64,000 nucleotides of DNA, from positions 124,001-188,000 of the forward strand of contig NZ_ATMR01000091.1 in the NCBI RefSeq assembly GCF_000427335.1, given 5' to 3'. The stretch comes from Winogradskyella psychrotolerans RS-3 (GTDB lineage: Bacteria > Bacteroidota > Bacteroidia > Flavobacteriales > Flavobacteriaceae). The translations under genes were made by a program, and so were the position numbers. The notes under the pieces are model-generated. The model saw only the letters and a list, made by a program, of their open reading frames with translations. It was not told where the DNA came from and made no database searches. Each line of letters opens with the position of its first letter. Positions within the stretch are counted from its first letter, which is position 1. Shown piece by piece: positions 32,687 through 42,799 of the stretch.

Positions 32687-34495
32687 TTATTTTTCAATAA
32701 AATCAGCATCGGTTAAAGTTTTCATAAACGCCACCAAACTCTCTTGCTCTGCTATGGTTAGGTTTAATTCATCGAAAGGTAAGGTTTGAAATTCTTCATG
32801 GATCCCAATGCCTTTTCCACCACCACGATTATAGAAATCAACAACGTCTTCCAAAGTCGTGTAAACTCCATTATGCATGTAAGGGCCGGTTACATTTACA
32901 TTCCTTACCGTAGGTGTTTTAAAAAAGTGCTTCCTCTGTTTGGTACCAAACACGTTATAACGTCCTAAATCACCACTAATAACAGCATTAATAGTATCAT
33001 TTGCTCCTGGTACTCCAAGTAATTCTACCTCAGTATCATTATAATGAGGTGGTACCGTACCATTAAATAATGGAGGAAAATGACAAGTGGCACAAGCAGC
33101 CTTCCCCATAAACAGATTAAACCCTTGCTTTTCTTCTGCTGTTAAAGAGGATTCGATGCCTTCTATATTCTTATCAAATTTAGAATCATAACTATTTAAA
33201 CTACGCACGTAACTCGCAATAGCATGTCTGATGTTAAAATCAATACGTTTGCGACCATACAAACTGTCTATAGCCACTTGGTATGTTGGATTTTGTAATA
33301 CACGACGCACTATAGAATCCATTGGTAAATTAAATTCATCATGATTTTCGGCGACACCTACAACCTGTCCTTCTAAACTTCCTGCTCGTCCATCCATAAA
33401 AAACGATTGTTGATAAGCACTGTAGGTAAGTGTTGGTGAATTTCTTACTTGTCGGGCATCAAATGTCTTTTTACCATCAGTAAACGCCTTATCTTTAATA
33501 TGACAACTGGCACAAGCCATATCGTTATTTCTTGAAAGTACTTGGTCATTAAAAAGGGCCTTTCCAAAGATCTCCTTTTGTTTTAAGTAAAGGGTATCAC
33601 TTTTATAGTCTGAAAAATATAGCACATTCACCGTATTGGCACCAAAAAAAGATGAAGTATTATTAGAAATAGCCATTTCAAATGGAAACGAAACATTCCA
33701 GTCTTCCTGAGTTTTCAATACTAATTTTAATTGCGGATCGGTGTAATTTTTTATAAACCCAAAGCGGTCAAACGTATCAAAATCAGAATCAAGTGCAGCA
33801 ATCCCTTCTTTAAAAGACGCCCTCAAGTCTTCATAAATAGCTTTAGAGCTAAACTTGTCTTTACAAATATCTATCAACGCTATAAGCGTCTGGGTGGTGT
33901 ATTGACTTTCGGTTAAGGCTTGTCCTAAAACAGGGGAATCAAATCCTGTGATACCTGTGGCTGCGGTTCTCATAATCTGATCTCTAAGTAACCAAATAAG
34001 ATGATAATCCTTTAATTTAATATGTGTATTACGCTGTAACAACTTCAATCGATCAGATGTAATTGTTAAGGCATTACGTAAGGAAGCTTCATCTTCGTCT
34101 TCGTCGTGCAACAACTCTTCGATGACCTGAAAACCAAATGGGTTTCTAATCTTCACATCTGTTAAATCCTCTTCCTGAACTTGTAGAATATTTGGTGCAT
34201 TTAGAGATTTATAGTTGTTTTTATCTATAGAGGCCAAAATAGGCTCCATGGCTTTAAAATGCTGACGTGCTTTTTTATAATAAGAAATACGCTCCGCTGT
34301 AGTATTTGACATAGCGATAGAATCTAAAAACGTGATGCAGCGCTCTAGTTCTGAATTATAAAACAAGGCTATGTTCTGATCCGTAGCGTCAACGTTTACC
34401 GTTTCCGTCTGCTTTTTACACGACACTGTAATTAAAAGCAGAAGACATATACAAAATGTATATGTCTTAGCTTTCATAAATAGGCTAGTATTCAT
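32687..34495 (-). CDS. Dihaem cytochrome c peroxidase-type lipoprotein with N-terminal helical domain
   Basis: 602 residues. Lipobox Ile-Thr-Val-Ser-Cys26 anchors it in the envelope; a second start at Met7 is possible. Residues 30-290 are an all-helical domain without cofactor motifs. The C-terminal MauG/CcpA part carries two haem sites, Cys-Ala-Ser-Cys-His (328-332) and Cys-Ala-Thr-Cys-His (468-472), and the Met-His-Asn-Gly-Val-Tyr motif after. Reduces hydrogen peroxide or oxidises a periplasmic partner. It starts 12 bp after the lipoprotein at 34508 ends, so they form a pair. Confidence 0.9.
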   Translation of the reverse strand: MNTSLFMKAKTYTFCICLLLLITVSCKKQTETVNVDATDQNIALFYNSELERCITFLDSIAMSNTTAERISYYKKARQHFKAMEPILASIDKNNYKSLNAPNILQVQEEDLTDVKIRNPFGFQVIEELLHDEDEDEASLRNALTITSDRLKLLQRNTHIKLKDYHLIWLLRDQIMRTAATGITGFDSPVLGQALTESQYTTQTLIALIDICKDKFSSKAIYEDLRASFKEGIAALDSDFDTFDRFGFIKNYTDPQLKLVLKTQEDWNVSFPFEMAISNNTSSFFGANTVNVLYFSDYKSDTLYLKQKEIFGKALFNDQVLSRNNDMACASCHIKDKAFTDGKKTFDARQVRNSPTLTYSAYQQSFFMDGRAGSLEGQVVGVAENHDEFNLPMDSIVRRVLQNPTYQVAIDSLYGRKRIDFNIRHAIASYVRSLNSYDSKFDKNIEGIESSLTAEEKQGFNLFMGKAACATCHFPPLFNGTVPPHYNDTEVELLGVPGANDTINAVISGDLGRYNVFGTKQRKHFFKTPTVRNVNVTGPYMHNGVYTTLEDVVDFYNRGGGKGIGIHEEFQTLPFDELNLTIAEQESLVAFMKTLTDADFIEK

Positions 34496-34507
34496 GCTGT
34501 TATTTTA

Positions 34508-36037
34508 TTATCTATCTAAACCTTTAATAACGAAAAGCATTGAACCTTCTTTAGCATTAGATAAGTTAGGATTCGCTAATGGATCTGTAAAAGAGGTGCC
34601 ATCAGCAGGATTCCAACCATGATTTTGTGTCATCACTAAAAATGTGTTTTCGCCATTATTAACAACATCAGTAACATCAATCATACCTGTAATTTCCCAA
34701 GTACTAGAAGTTGAACCGTACCCTAAACTTTCAGCTCTGGCTTGGTCTGCTTCTAAAACGGTTTTTACCTCGCCTGTATTTAGGTTGTACTGGTAAAGCT
34801 TAGCATACCCATTGATTGACGTATCTAAGTATCCGTTAGGATCTTCTTGAATGTAAGCATAGTTTTCAGTCACTAAAATATTATCTGGTGAATGGAATCC
34901 ATCTGCAGCACCACCTACAATATCACCATCTAATACACACATAATTGTTGCAGGACCTGTTGGGTCTGTTTCATTTAATGTGACTTTATATACACGACCT
35001 AAAGCAGATCCTTTGCCTGTTAAACTCGCAGAGATACGCCCTGTAACACAAAAATATATTTCTCTTTGGTTCGCTGCAGAACCTCTTCTCCAATCAATAT
35101 CTTCTAATCTAGAGAATCCCATAACCCCTTTAGTTTTTGCCTCAGCATCTAGAGCATCAATTTCTGTTTCATTTAATTGTACAAATTCAGCGCTGTAAGG
35201 AGTACCTTCTTCCATATCCATTTCAAAATCAACACCTGCAGCTGTCACTTTTAATCCGTATAATTGACCACCATATAAATCTCCACGGTTACCAACATAC
35301 ATTCCCAATTGACCAGAAGGCACTGAGTTATCTGCATGATCATCTCCAATAAACACCACCGTTTTATCTGGGTATGCATCTTTTCCGATAGGCACAGCAT
35401 TTTCTGTAGACCACTGTCCTAAAGCGGCTAAAGTTTCCCCTAAACTAGCATCCTCAGCACTTTTAGTAGGATCTACTGCAAAGACTCCTTTTGAAGCACC
35501 ACCCCATTCTCCTCCAGATAGGTATAATGGTCCAAAGCCATGTTCTTCTGGCGTGACTAAAGTACCAGAACACATTGCTGTTTCTGCCGTTGCAGTTGCA
35601 TTTAATATATACTCACCATTATATGGTCTTAAGTTTTCGTTTAACAAAATTCTAGCGATAGAATAATCCGCTTCAATATTATTAATTAAAGTAAAGGTAT
35701 TATCACCATTATTAATTAATCCGGCACCATCTGCCATAGACCCATAAATAAAGTTAGGAGTATTTGGAATGATATCTTCTGAAGTTAAAAGCGTAGAAAT
35801 TCTTAGGTTTATAAACTGATCCGTAACCTTTAATAAGGTAGGCGTCTTAGAGGCCGTTAAATATACAGACGCATCGCTACCATTTTCTCCGTCTAAGCCG
35901 TCTGATCCGTCTGAACCATCCGATCCGTCAACACCATCGATGCCGTCCTTTCCATCTTCAACGTCACAACTCACTGCCAGTGCGCCTGATGCTGTAATAA
36001 TAAATGCTAATAAAAATAGTTTAATAATCTTGTTCAT
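34508..36037 (-). CDS. Envelope lipoprotein with collagen-like Gly-X-Y stretch, PhoX/DUF839-like body
   Basis: 509 residues. Signal peptide with lipobox Ala-Val-Ser-Cys24. Residues 28-52 form Gly-X-Asp-type triplets (Asp-Gly-Ser-Asp-Gly repeated), a collagen-like linker. The rest includes Gly-Phe-Ser-Arg-Leu-Glu-Asp-Ile-Asp-Trp and several Gly-Asp-rich loops, reminiscent of beta-propeller PhoX-type alkaline phosphatases (DUF839), but I cannot trace all metal ligands. Operon with the dihaem peroxidase. Function inferred only weakly. Confidence 0.7.
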   Translation of the reverse strand: MNKIIKLFLLAFIITASGALAVSCDVEDGKDGIDGVDGSDGSDGSDGLDGENGSDASVYLTASKTPTLLKVTDQFINLRISTLLTSEDIIPNTPNFIYGSMADGAGLINNGDNTFTLINNIEADYSIARILLNENLRPYNGEYILNATATAETAMCSGTLVTPEEHGFGPLYLSGGEWGGASKGVFAVDPTKSAEDASLGETLAALGQWSTENAVPIGKDAYPDKTVVFIGDDHADNSVPSGQLGMYVGNRGDLYGGQLYGLKVTAAGVDFEMDMEEGTPYSAEFVQLNETEIDALDAEAKTKGVMGFSRLEDIDWRRGSAANQREIYFCVTGRISASLTGKGSALGRVYKVTLNETDPTGPATIMCVLDGDIVGGAADGFHSPDNILVTENYAYIQEDPNGYLDTSINGYAKLYQYNLNTGEVKTVLEADQARAESLGYGSTSSTWEITGMIDVTDVVNNGENTFLVMTQNHGWNPADGTSFTDPLANPNLSNAKEGSMLFVIKGLDR

Positions 36038-36070
36038 AATTAAAGGTTGTTAGTGGTTATAATGTGTCCA

Positions 36071-36078
36071 CAAAGCTA
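36071..36078 (-). promoter_or_regulatory. Candidate -7 box (TAGCTTTG) of the lipoprotein-peroxidase operon
   Basis: On the minus strand the sequence is TAGCTTTG, matching TAnnTTTG, 33 bases before the ATG at 36037. No clear -33 TTTG is seen at 19 bp. Confidence 0.4.
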
Positions 36079-36364
36079 CTTTTAGCCTTCTATAACCCTG
36101 TTAATTAATAAAAACCGTTTTATTAAGTTACCGCTACCTAAGCGTTAACGGTATTACGACACTATTACTAACACCTTCCATTTTAAACCTTAGTGTTATC
36201 TTAAAATTAAGACTAAACGCTATAACTTTTAGTGTGCTTATCTCTCCTAAAAACTCTAATTTATCCTTTAAAGCTTTTGTATTAGGGTTTGTTATGCTAT
36301 TATGGGTTTGACTTTGCTTCGTTCCTGGTTTCAGCTTTAGCCAACGCAATCGGCTCATCTTTAA

Positions 36365-36947
<583 letters not shown>

Positions 36948-36958
<11 letters not shown>

Positions 36959-37676
36959 CCGCAAACAAAAACTCATGGATTCTTATCAAATCACCACGAC
37001 CCATTTGCACTAAATCTTTGGTGGCTTTTAAAAAAATACCAAGAGACCGTTCGTTATAAACCAATTTCATATCCTCAGAATAATCCGTAACCACATACAT
37101 GTCTCCATGTAATTTAAAAAATGGAATCACTAACTTACTCTTAACCTTCACACCTTTGTTCACTACTCGTCCTTCTTTTAAAGTGCTTTCTAAAGTAGAC
37201 TCGTCTTTTTCGCTTGAAGATACTTTAACATAGGCCACCATCATATGCATCCATTCCTCTTTATCAATTAAGTACCACGTGATTTTGTCAAAATCAATAC
37301 CGTTCTGATTTATCCATCCTTGACTCGTAAAAGCGAACAACACTTGCTTTTTGCCATTTAACTCAGGCTTATCCTCTGGCGTAAATTCTTGTATTTTATA
37401 AGAAATAACAGAAACGGCAGACATATCTTTAAGTTTCTTACCATCAAAATCTAAGGTTTTTAAAGAAAAACTTGATAACTCTGGGTGATTTGCTAGAATG
37501 TATTGTGTGGCTTTAAGCTCGGCTTGTTCTTCCATTTGTTTTATAGCAGCAATTCCTGCACCAATAGCAAGCAACCCTCCTGCAATACCTGCTGCAACGG
37601 CGCCATCATTTTGTGCCTTTAATTTAGTTGGTAATACCATGAAGCAGATGATGGTAAAAAGTAATGGTTTTTTCAT
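36948..37676 (-). CDS. Exported hypothetical protein, 242 residues
   Basis: Signal peptide Met-Lys-Lys-Pro-Leu-Leu-Phe-Thr-Ile ... Leu-Lys-Ala-Gln from Met at 37676; a start at 37763 would add 29 residues with no signal character. After the signal comes a glycine/alanine-rich hydrophobic stretch (Gly-Ile-Ala-Gly-Gly-Leu-Leu-Ala-Ile-Gly-Ala-Gly), then a soluble alpha/beta domain. No known motif. Function unknown. Confidence 0.75.
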
Positions 37677-37778
37677 TTTAAATGTATTTATATGATAATG
37701 AGTGTTCTTAGTAAACAAACATAATTTAAACACTACTATAGACCTTACGGTAAACCATAACACTAACCATTAAACACA

Positions 37779-37810
37779 CAAAAAGGCAATTATTTCTAAT
37801 TGCCTTTTAT
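37779..37810 (-). terminator. Terminator after the response regulator
   Basis: AAAAGGCAATTA and TAATTGCCTTTT arms with a small loop. On the minus strand a T run follows, ending the two-component operon. Confidence 0.8.
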
Positions 37811-37892
37811 CACCACACGCACTTACGATTATAGTATTCCCTAAAATATTAAATTACGATAAGTGCAGGGCTGTAACGTGTATGTCATTGTA

Positions 37893-38557
37893 TTATATCA
37901 CTCCTAAATCTTTAGTAATCGCGACCAAATGTATGGCATTGTTGGCTTTAAATTGTTCGCGAAGTTTATTTAAACGTTTTTCGATAGTGCTTAAGCTATT
38001 TGGCGTAATTCCTTTTAATTTAAGGTTACTACTAATTTCGTCTTGAGATTGGCCTTGAGATATCATTTTTAGTAAGGTGATATCGTAATCGTCTATCTCT
38101 AATTGCGACTTAGGACTCAGTGCCTTTTTGACCTGTGGAGAAACGTAAATCTTATTATTGTACACTGCTTTTATAGCCGCTGTTAATTCAATACTACCTT
38201 TTCGATCTTTACAAACATAGCCATTAATATGATAGGTATTGAGTAAGCCTCTAATCTTTTGAAGCTGATCTTTCATAGAATACACTATAATTGGTAAATC
38301 TGGAAATTCTTCCCGCAGCTTTTCTATAAGCGTCTCGCCAGATGCTATGGTTGTATCTCTATGATCCTTTTTAAAGGAGAGGTCTGTGATTAATAAATCA
38401 AAATGATTAGCTTCTAAAACTCCTTTTTTATTTTTAAATACGCTTCATCACAGTATTGTGATTTCTCAATCGATTCCACATGCAAATCTCGTAATATTTT
38501 AGTGATATTAGCAAGAATAGCATCATGATCTTCATTAATTAAAACGTTCTTAAACAT
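37893..38557 (-). pseudogene. LuxR/NarL-like response regulator, frameshifted in an A6 run
   Basis: From ATG at 38557, two bases after the kinase stop. The receiver part reads to Tyr-Leu-Lys-Ile-Lys-Lys, then a run of six A (38424-38429 region) needs one more A to give Gly-Val-Leu-Glu-Ala-Asn-His-Phe-Asp-Leu-Leu-Ile-Thr-Asp59, the phosphorylation site. The rest (37893-38285) is in frame and includes Leu-Leu-Lys-Met-Ile-Ser-Gln-Gly-Gln-Ser-Gln-Asp-Glu-Ile, a LuxR-type helix-turn-helix. Restored length 221. Confidence 0.82.
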
Positions 38558-38559
38558 TA

Positions 38560-40215
38560 CTACATGGTTATTTGGGCTTTAAACCCTTTATTAGGATATG
38601 TTACAAAAGTAATAGTTCCGTTAATAGATTGAATACGGTTTTCCGTATTCTGGAGTCCATTTCGCTTTTTTAACATAGTACCGACTCCATTATCACTGTA
38701 ATTAACCTGAATACCATTGCTTTCTTTTATAAATATAACAACCACTATTGAAGCGCTACTATGTTTTTTCATATTAATTAATAGCTCTTGCAAAACGCGA
38801 TATAGCGTAAGCTGCTTTAACTGCGGTATGGTATCCCAAGTGATTTCGGAAAGTCCTTTAATAATGATATTGGTGTGGGCATCATTAAAACTTTCTAATA
38901 ATTCTTCTAAGTACTCTATAAACGGATAGTCGGCATTTAAAACGCTGTGCTTTTTAGAGATATCTCTTGTTTTGAGATATAAATTATGCAGTTCATTTTT
39001 AAGTACGTTATGTTTTACCTCCTTATTTTCGAGTCTGGTCATTACCTGAAAGACATCACTTGCTATTTCATCATGAATTTCTTTTGAGATGCGCGATTCT
39101 GTATGAAACACCTGTTGCAACTTTTCTTTTCTATGTCTTGCTCTCAATATAAAATATAAGGATACCGATGCTAAGGCAATAAATAACGCTATTAAAAGCG
39201 CATAGAGGGTTCTAAACTCTTGCTTTTCTTTTTCGAGTTGACTTTCTAAAGCGTCTCTTTTATATTCTGAATTATCATATCTAAGTAAAGCATATTGGTT
39301 TAAACTCTCTTTTTCTGCCGCGTACAGACTATCATTCAACTTTTTATAAGCTCTAGCTATAGGATCATCACTTAGCTTGACTAACAACCCTAAGGCTCTA
39401 TTTTTATAAGATGCTGAATTTAGTGATTCGGCAAGTTGAAGCGACTTTAACGCATATGCTTTAGATGCTTCATCATCATTTATACGGTAATAATAATCTG
39501 CTAAATGCGAATAACTAGTGTAAATTGTAGAGCTGTCTTTTTGGGATGCTCTCAGCTCTAAGGCTCTCGTCATTAAGGTTATGCCATTCGCATTATTTAA
39601 TTGAGACGCAATAACACCATAATTATCTAGTACAAGTGCCTGCGTAAGAGTATGGGCTATTCTAGGTAATAATTGATAGGCTTTTAGTATTTCTTTTTCT
39701 GCATTAGCAATGTCATCAAACTTAAGATACACAATAGATAGATTGTTGTAGATCTTAGCACTATCCGCCGCCGATTTAGATATTTTAAAAGCACTGTTAT
39801 ACAATTCTATGGCTTTTGGTTTATTCTTTTGCTCTGAGTACATCAACCCTAAAAGGTTATAGAAACTTTTCCTGGTTGCCTCTGTATAAGCGGACCGTGT
39901 CATTTTATCTAACAGACTTAGGGCTTTTACAGCGGTTTGCTCACTCTTAATGTACTCTCCTTCCTTATAGGCGATACTCGCTAAATAATATAAATGATTA
40001 GTCGCCCTTTCAATATCTCCTCGTTTTAGTGCTTTGTCATAACTATTATTAAAATAGTGTTGAGATTTAAATAAATCCGATGCATTTTGAGGTTGTAACG
40101 CTAAGGCTCTATAATAGTATAAGCTATCTTTTGTGGATTGTGCAAATGCATTTTGAAGACATACAACTAGCAATAGACTATAAAGAAAGAGGAATGAACT
40201 ATGGTTTTGTTTCAT
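38560..40215 (-). CDS. TPR-containing sensor histidine kinase (HisKA_3-like)
   Basis: 551 residues. Signal-like N-terminus, TPR repeats to about residue 310, one membrane helix at 338-358 (Leu-Leu-Ile-Ala-Leu-Phe-Ile-Ala-Leu), then a dimerisation/H-box Ser-Lys-Glu-Ile-His-Asp-Glu-Ile-Ala and a degenerate HATPase (Asp-Asn-Gly-Val-Gly, Asn-Gly-Leu-Gln-Asn). NarL/LuxR-type kinase with periplasmic TPR sensor. Two bases upstream of the response regulator. Cue unknown. Confidence 0.85.
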   Translation of the reverse strand: MKQNHSSFLFLYSLLLVVCLQNAFAQSTKDSLYYYRALALQPQNASDLFKSQHYFNNSYDKALKRGDIERATNHLYYLASIAYKEGEYIKSEQTAVKALSLLDKMTRSAYTEATRKSFYNLLGLMYSEQKNKPKAIELYNSAFKISKSAADSAKIYNNLSIVYLKFDDIANAEKEILKAYQLLPRIAHTLTQALVLDNYGVIASQLNNANGITLMTRALELRASQKDSSTIYTSYSHLADYYYRINDDEASKAYALKSLQLAESLNSASYKNRALGLLVKLSDDPIARAYKKLNDSLYAAEKESLNQYALLRYDNSEYKRDALESQLEKEKQEFRTLYALLIALFIALASVSLYFILRARHRKEKLQQVFHTESRISKEIHDEIASDVFQVMTRLENKEVKHNVLKNELHNLYLKTRDISKKHSVLNADYPFIEYLEELLESFNDAHTNIIIKGLSEITWDTIPQLKQLTLYRVLQELLINMKKHSSASIVVVIFIKESNGIQVNYSDNGVGTMLKKRNGLQNTENRIQSINGTITFVTYPNKGFKAQITM

Positions 40216-40622
40216 TCTTCAAAAATAATAACAAATTATTACTTAATCACCTTTTTCGGATGGAGGTGGTAGCAGTGATATGTCACGTCGTTCACCGCAA
40301 CAGGCTTGTGGTATGACGTCGTCTACTATAGGCTTTGGATTGCATGAAAACAGGACTATATTGAAGAAAATGATAGTATTAAATATGCTACGGAAAGAAT
40401 GAGATTACTTTACAACCTTAGGTTTACATCCCGAAACAGGAAAAACACTTTAGCCAATGGCGCAATACATGATAATACCCATATTTGTAAATAAGAAACC
40501 TGAAATAGGACTCAGGATCTATTTTGAAATAACAAACCACTATTACCTACATGATAAGCAAAATAAAACACCCCGGAAACACCCAGAACAATTAAAGAAT
40601 GATTAATACAACGACACGCTAT

Positions 40623-40769
40623 TTATATAAACATAAACGTGTCGTCGTCCTTAGTAAATGTTCTTTCAATCATCGTTTTAGATGTAATTTCGTTAAGCGA
40701 TGTTTTTACATTAGCCTGTTGTGGCTTTGAACGAAAGAATTGCTTTTTTAATATTTGTAGTAGTCTCAT
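40623..40769 (-). CDS. Possible small basic protein, 48 residues
   Basis: From an ATG at 40769, rich in Lys/Arg and Thr, beginning Met-Arg-Leu-Leu-Gln-Ile-Leu-Lys-Lys-Gln. No family known. The longer frame to 40814 has a weaker start. Confidence 0.35.
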   Translation of the reverse strand: MRLLQILKKQFFRSKPQQANVKTSLNEITSKTMIERTFTKDDDTFMFI

Positions 40770-41039
40770 AGCACATGTTATTTGGTGTTTATAAAGATAC
40801 GAATCAAAATACAATTACGGATCTCAAGAATCCACATAAATCACCTAAAAACAAAGGTTTAGCAATTATTTAACAATGCCTTTTACTTGAGGTAAAATAC
40901 AGCCAAGAAGAATGTCTGTATAGCATTAATAAAACCTTTACCAATCCTGTAAAAAACCATATAATGAATAAATCGCCTTTAATTATAGGTCGTGCTAATC
41001 GACTAAAGAAAGATGGTTCTATGTTGCACAATTTAACAA

Positions 41040-41077
41040 CAAAAAAAGCCTTCGGTGTCAATTACCAAAGGCTTCAA
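41040..41077 (-). terminator. Terminator of the 41098-42558 gene (minus strand)
   Basis: AAGCCTTCGGT and ACCAAAGGCTT arms; on the minus strand a T7 run follows. Confidence 0.85.
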
Positions 41078-41097
41078 ATTATAGTTTAGAAATGAAT

Positions 41098-42558
41098 TTA
41101 GTTCAGAATTAAGTTATATGAAGAAATTAAAATCTGTTCATTGCTAGCGGATGTTTTTCTAACATATAGTTCAATGTAATCATTTTTCTCAACCGTTACA
41201 GTACCAATTACAGAAACCGATTGTCTCTCATTAATATTTAACACATTAACAATCGCTTCAGTTCCTATCACTTTAACTCCGTTTTTATAAATTGAAAAAG
41301 CAAATTGCGTACCATCAGTTGTTGTAAACGATATTGAAGCAAATACATTGACAGCCCTTGCTTTTTCTCCCTCATAAATGATACGATTTTCACTATCACC
41401 GCCTGTACCTTCTGCTGTTCTAAACAGTCTAATTGCGCTTGTATTAACTGGCAGTTTAAAAGGTGTTGAATTTGTTACACTAACAGCACCAAATGTATCT
41501 AATTCATCGTAATATAAATTCGCTGTAACCGAATCATCACTCTCTCTTGGTATACCAGGCGCATCTACCTCCCATGAGGTGCTAAAATTATAACCGTCAT
41601 AAGACCCTGTTGTATAACCGTCAATATAGCCTGAAGGATTCAATGTTGTACCAGAAAACACGGTACCTTCTATAATACCAGTCCCTACGCTAAGACTACC
41701 ACTACTAACGTCCATTGCCACATCTGATCCCTCTACGGTACTAAAACCACTCACTTTTTCTATTAAGCCGAAGTCACCAGTAAAAGTTTCAAAAGTTCCG
41801 TTGTTACTACTTAACCATGCTTGGGTATTAAGTAACAAATTACCAATATTAGAAAAGGTAATTCCATTCGTATTATTTATAAATTGATTGATATTACCAA
41901 AATATAATCCTAATCCTGAAACACTTCCTACACTTGAAGTCATACCATCAATAACCACATTTTGAACTAAAAGCGTTGCAGTGGTTGAGATTCCTGGACC
42001 AGTAATTTCAAAAGCTTTAGTTCCTTTCAGCGTTACATTTCTAACACCTCCTCCTGTACTACCTTTGAATACAACTCCTGCTGCAGAGAGCACATCTTCA
42101 TTAGCATCTAAGCCAGAAATGTAGGCGTTATTTAAATCAATAGGAGATGCTAATGTTATCGTTCCGTTGATTTCATAATAGGTGTTTTCTTTTAGTTGAT
42201 AACTAGAGCCTCCACCTGCAACTAATTCTGCGGCTAAATCGTCAGCAGATTTTATGAGTTTGTAATTGTTTCTTTTAACAGCGTTGTTATTCGCTAATTC
42301 TACCCACGTGCTCGTTGTAGTATTATAATAATAAAAGGCATCTAAGTCGGTGTCAAAAACTAATAAACTTTCTGCAGGACTTGCAATAGCATCGCGTTCT
42401 AAGGTTGTCATACGTGGGGCCAACAAACCTTGAGAGTTTGATTTTAAATCTAATAGCGATGAAGCATCTGGAGCATCTGTACCGATTCCTACTTGTGCAG
42501 TGGATATTCCGGTAACTGTAAGTAATAAACTAAAAAGTAATGTTTTAAAATGTCTCAT
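41098..42558 (-). CDS. Exported surface protein with head-fibre-like N-terminal motif
   Basis: 486 residues. Signal peptide Leu-Leu-Phe-Ser-Leu-Leu-Leu-Thr-Val ... Ser-Thr-Ala-Gln. Directly after, Val-Gly-Ile-Gly-Thr and Leu-Leu-Asp-Leu-Lys-Ser-Asn-Ser-Gln-Gly-Leu-Leu-Ala-Pro-Arg-Met-Thr are the head of Bacteroidota surface proteins. The middle is a run of beta-helix-like Gly/Asn/Ser repeats. The C-terminal 110 residues form a C1q-like or jelly-roll region. No T9SS tail is visible. Probably secreted or outer-membrane; function unknown. Confidence 0.75.
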   Translation of the reverse strand: MRHFKTLLFSLLLTVTGISTAQVGIGTDAPDASSLLDLKSNSQGLLAPRMTTLERDAIASPAESLLVFDTDLDAFYYYNTTTSTWVELANNNAVKRNNYKLIKSADDLAAELVAGGGSSYQLKENTYYEINGTITLASPIDLNNAYISGLDANEDVLSAAGVVFKGSTGGGVRNVTLKGTKAFEITGPGISTTATLLVQNVVIDGMTSSVGSVSGLGLYFGNINQFINNTNGITFSNIGNLLLNTQAWLSSNNGTFETFTGDFGLIEKVSGFSTVEGSDVAMDVSSGSLSVGTGIIEGTVFSGTTLNPSGYIDGYTTGSYDGYNFSTSWEVDAPGIPRESDDSVTANLYYDELDTFGAVSVTNSTPFKLPVNTSAIRLFRTAEGTGGDSENRIIYEGEKARAVNVFASISFTTTDGTQFAFSIYKNGVKVIGTEAIVNVLNINERQSVSVIGTVTVEKNDYIELYVRKTSASNEQILISSYNLILN

Positions 42559-42799
42559 AAATTTAGGGTTGTGAGGTTAATGAATATTTGGGGTAAATGA
42601 ATAGTGTTCATCCTTACGATGACTATTTTTATTAAAATTTTGTGTACTAGTTAATGGTGTAGGACCAATTGAAAGGGATCTTAAAAAGAACGTACTTTGT
42701 TGTTTTTTATTTAAATAATTAAACCACCGTGTTACAAACATATAATCGTATCGCGTGAATAGTGCTATACCTAAAATGTGTAGAACCGTGAATTAAAAC

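Larger units (their letters stand above)
40216..41097. other. Largely gene-free stretch
   Basis: Apart from the small minus-strand frame at 40623-40769 and the terminator at 41040-41077, nothing is supported. 40350-40500 has short open stretches in two frames that read like decayed protein, but I could not assign them. Inverted repeat GTGA-TATG-TCAC at 40276-40287. Confidence 0.5.

Noticed and set aside
40350-40500. Decayed gene upstream of the histidine kinase
   Set aside because: Short open stretches in two frames but no recognisable family.
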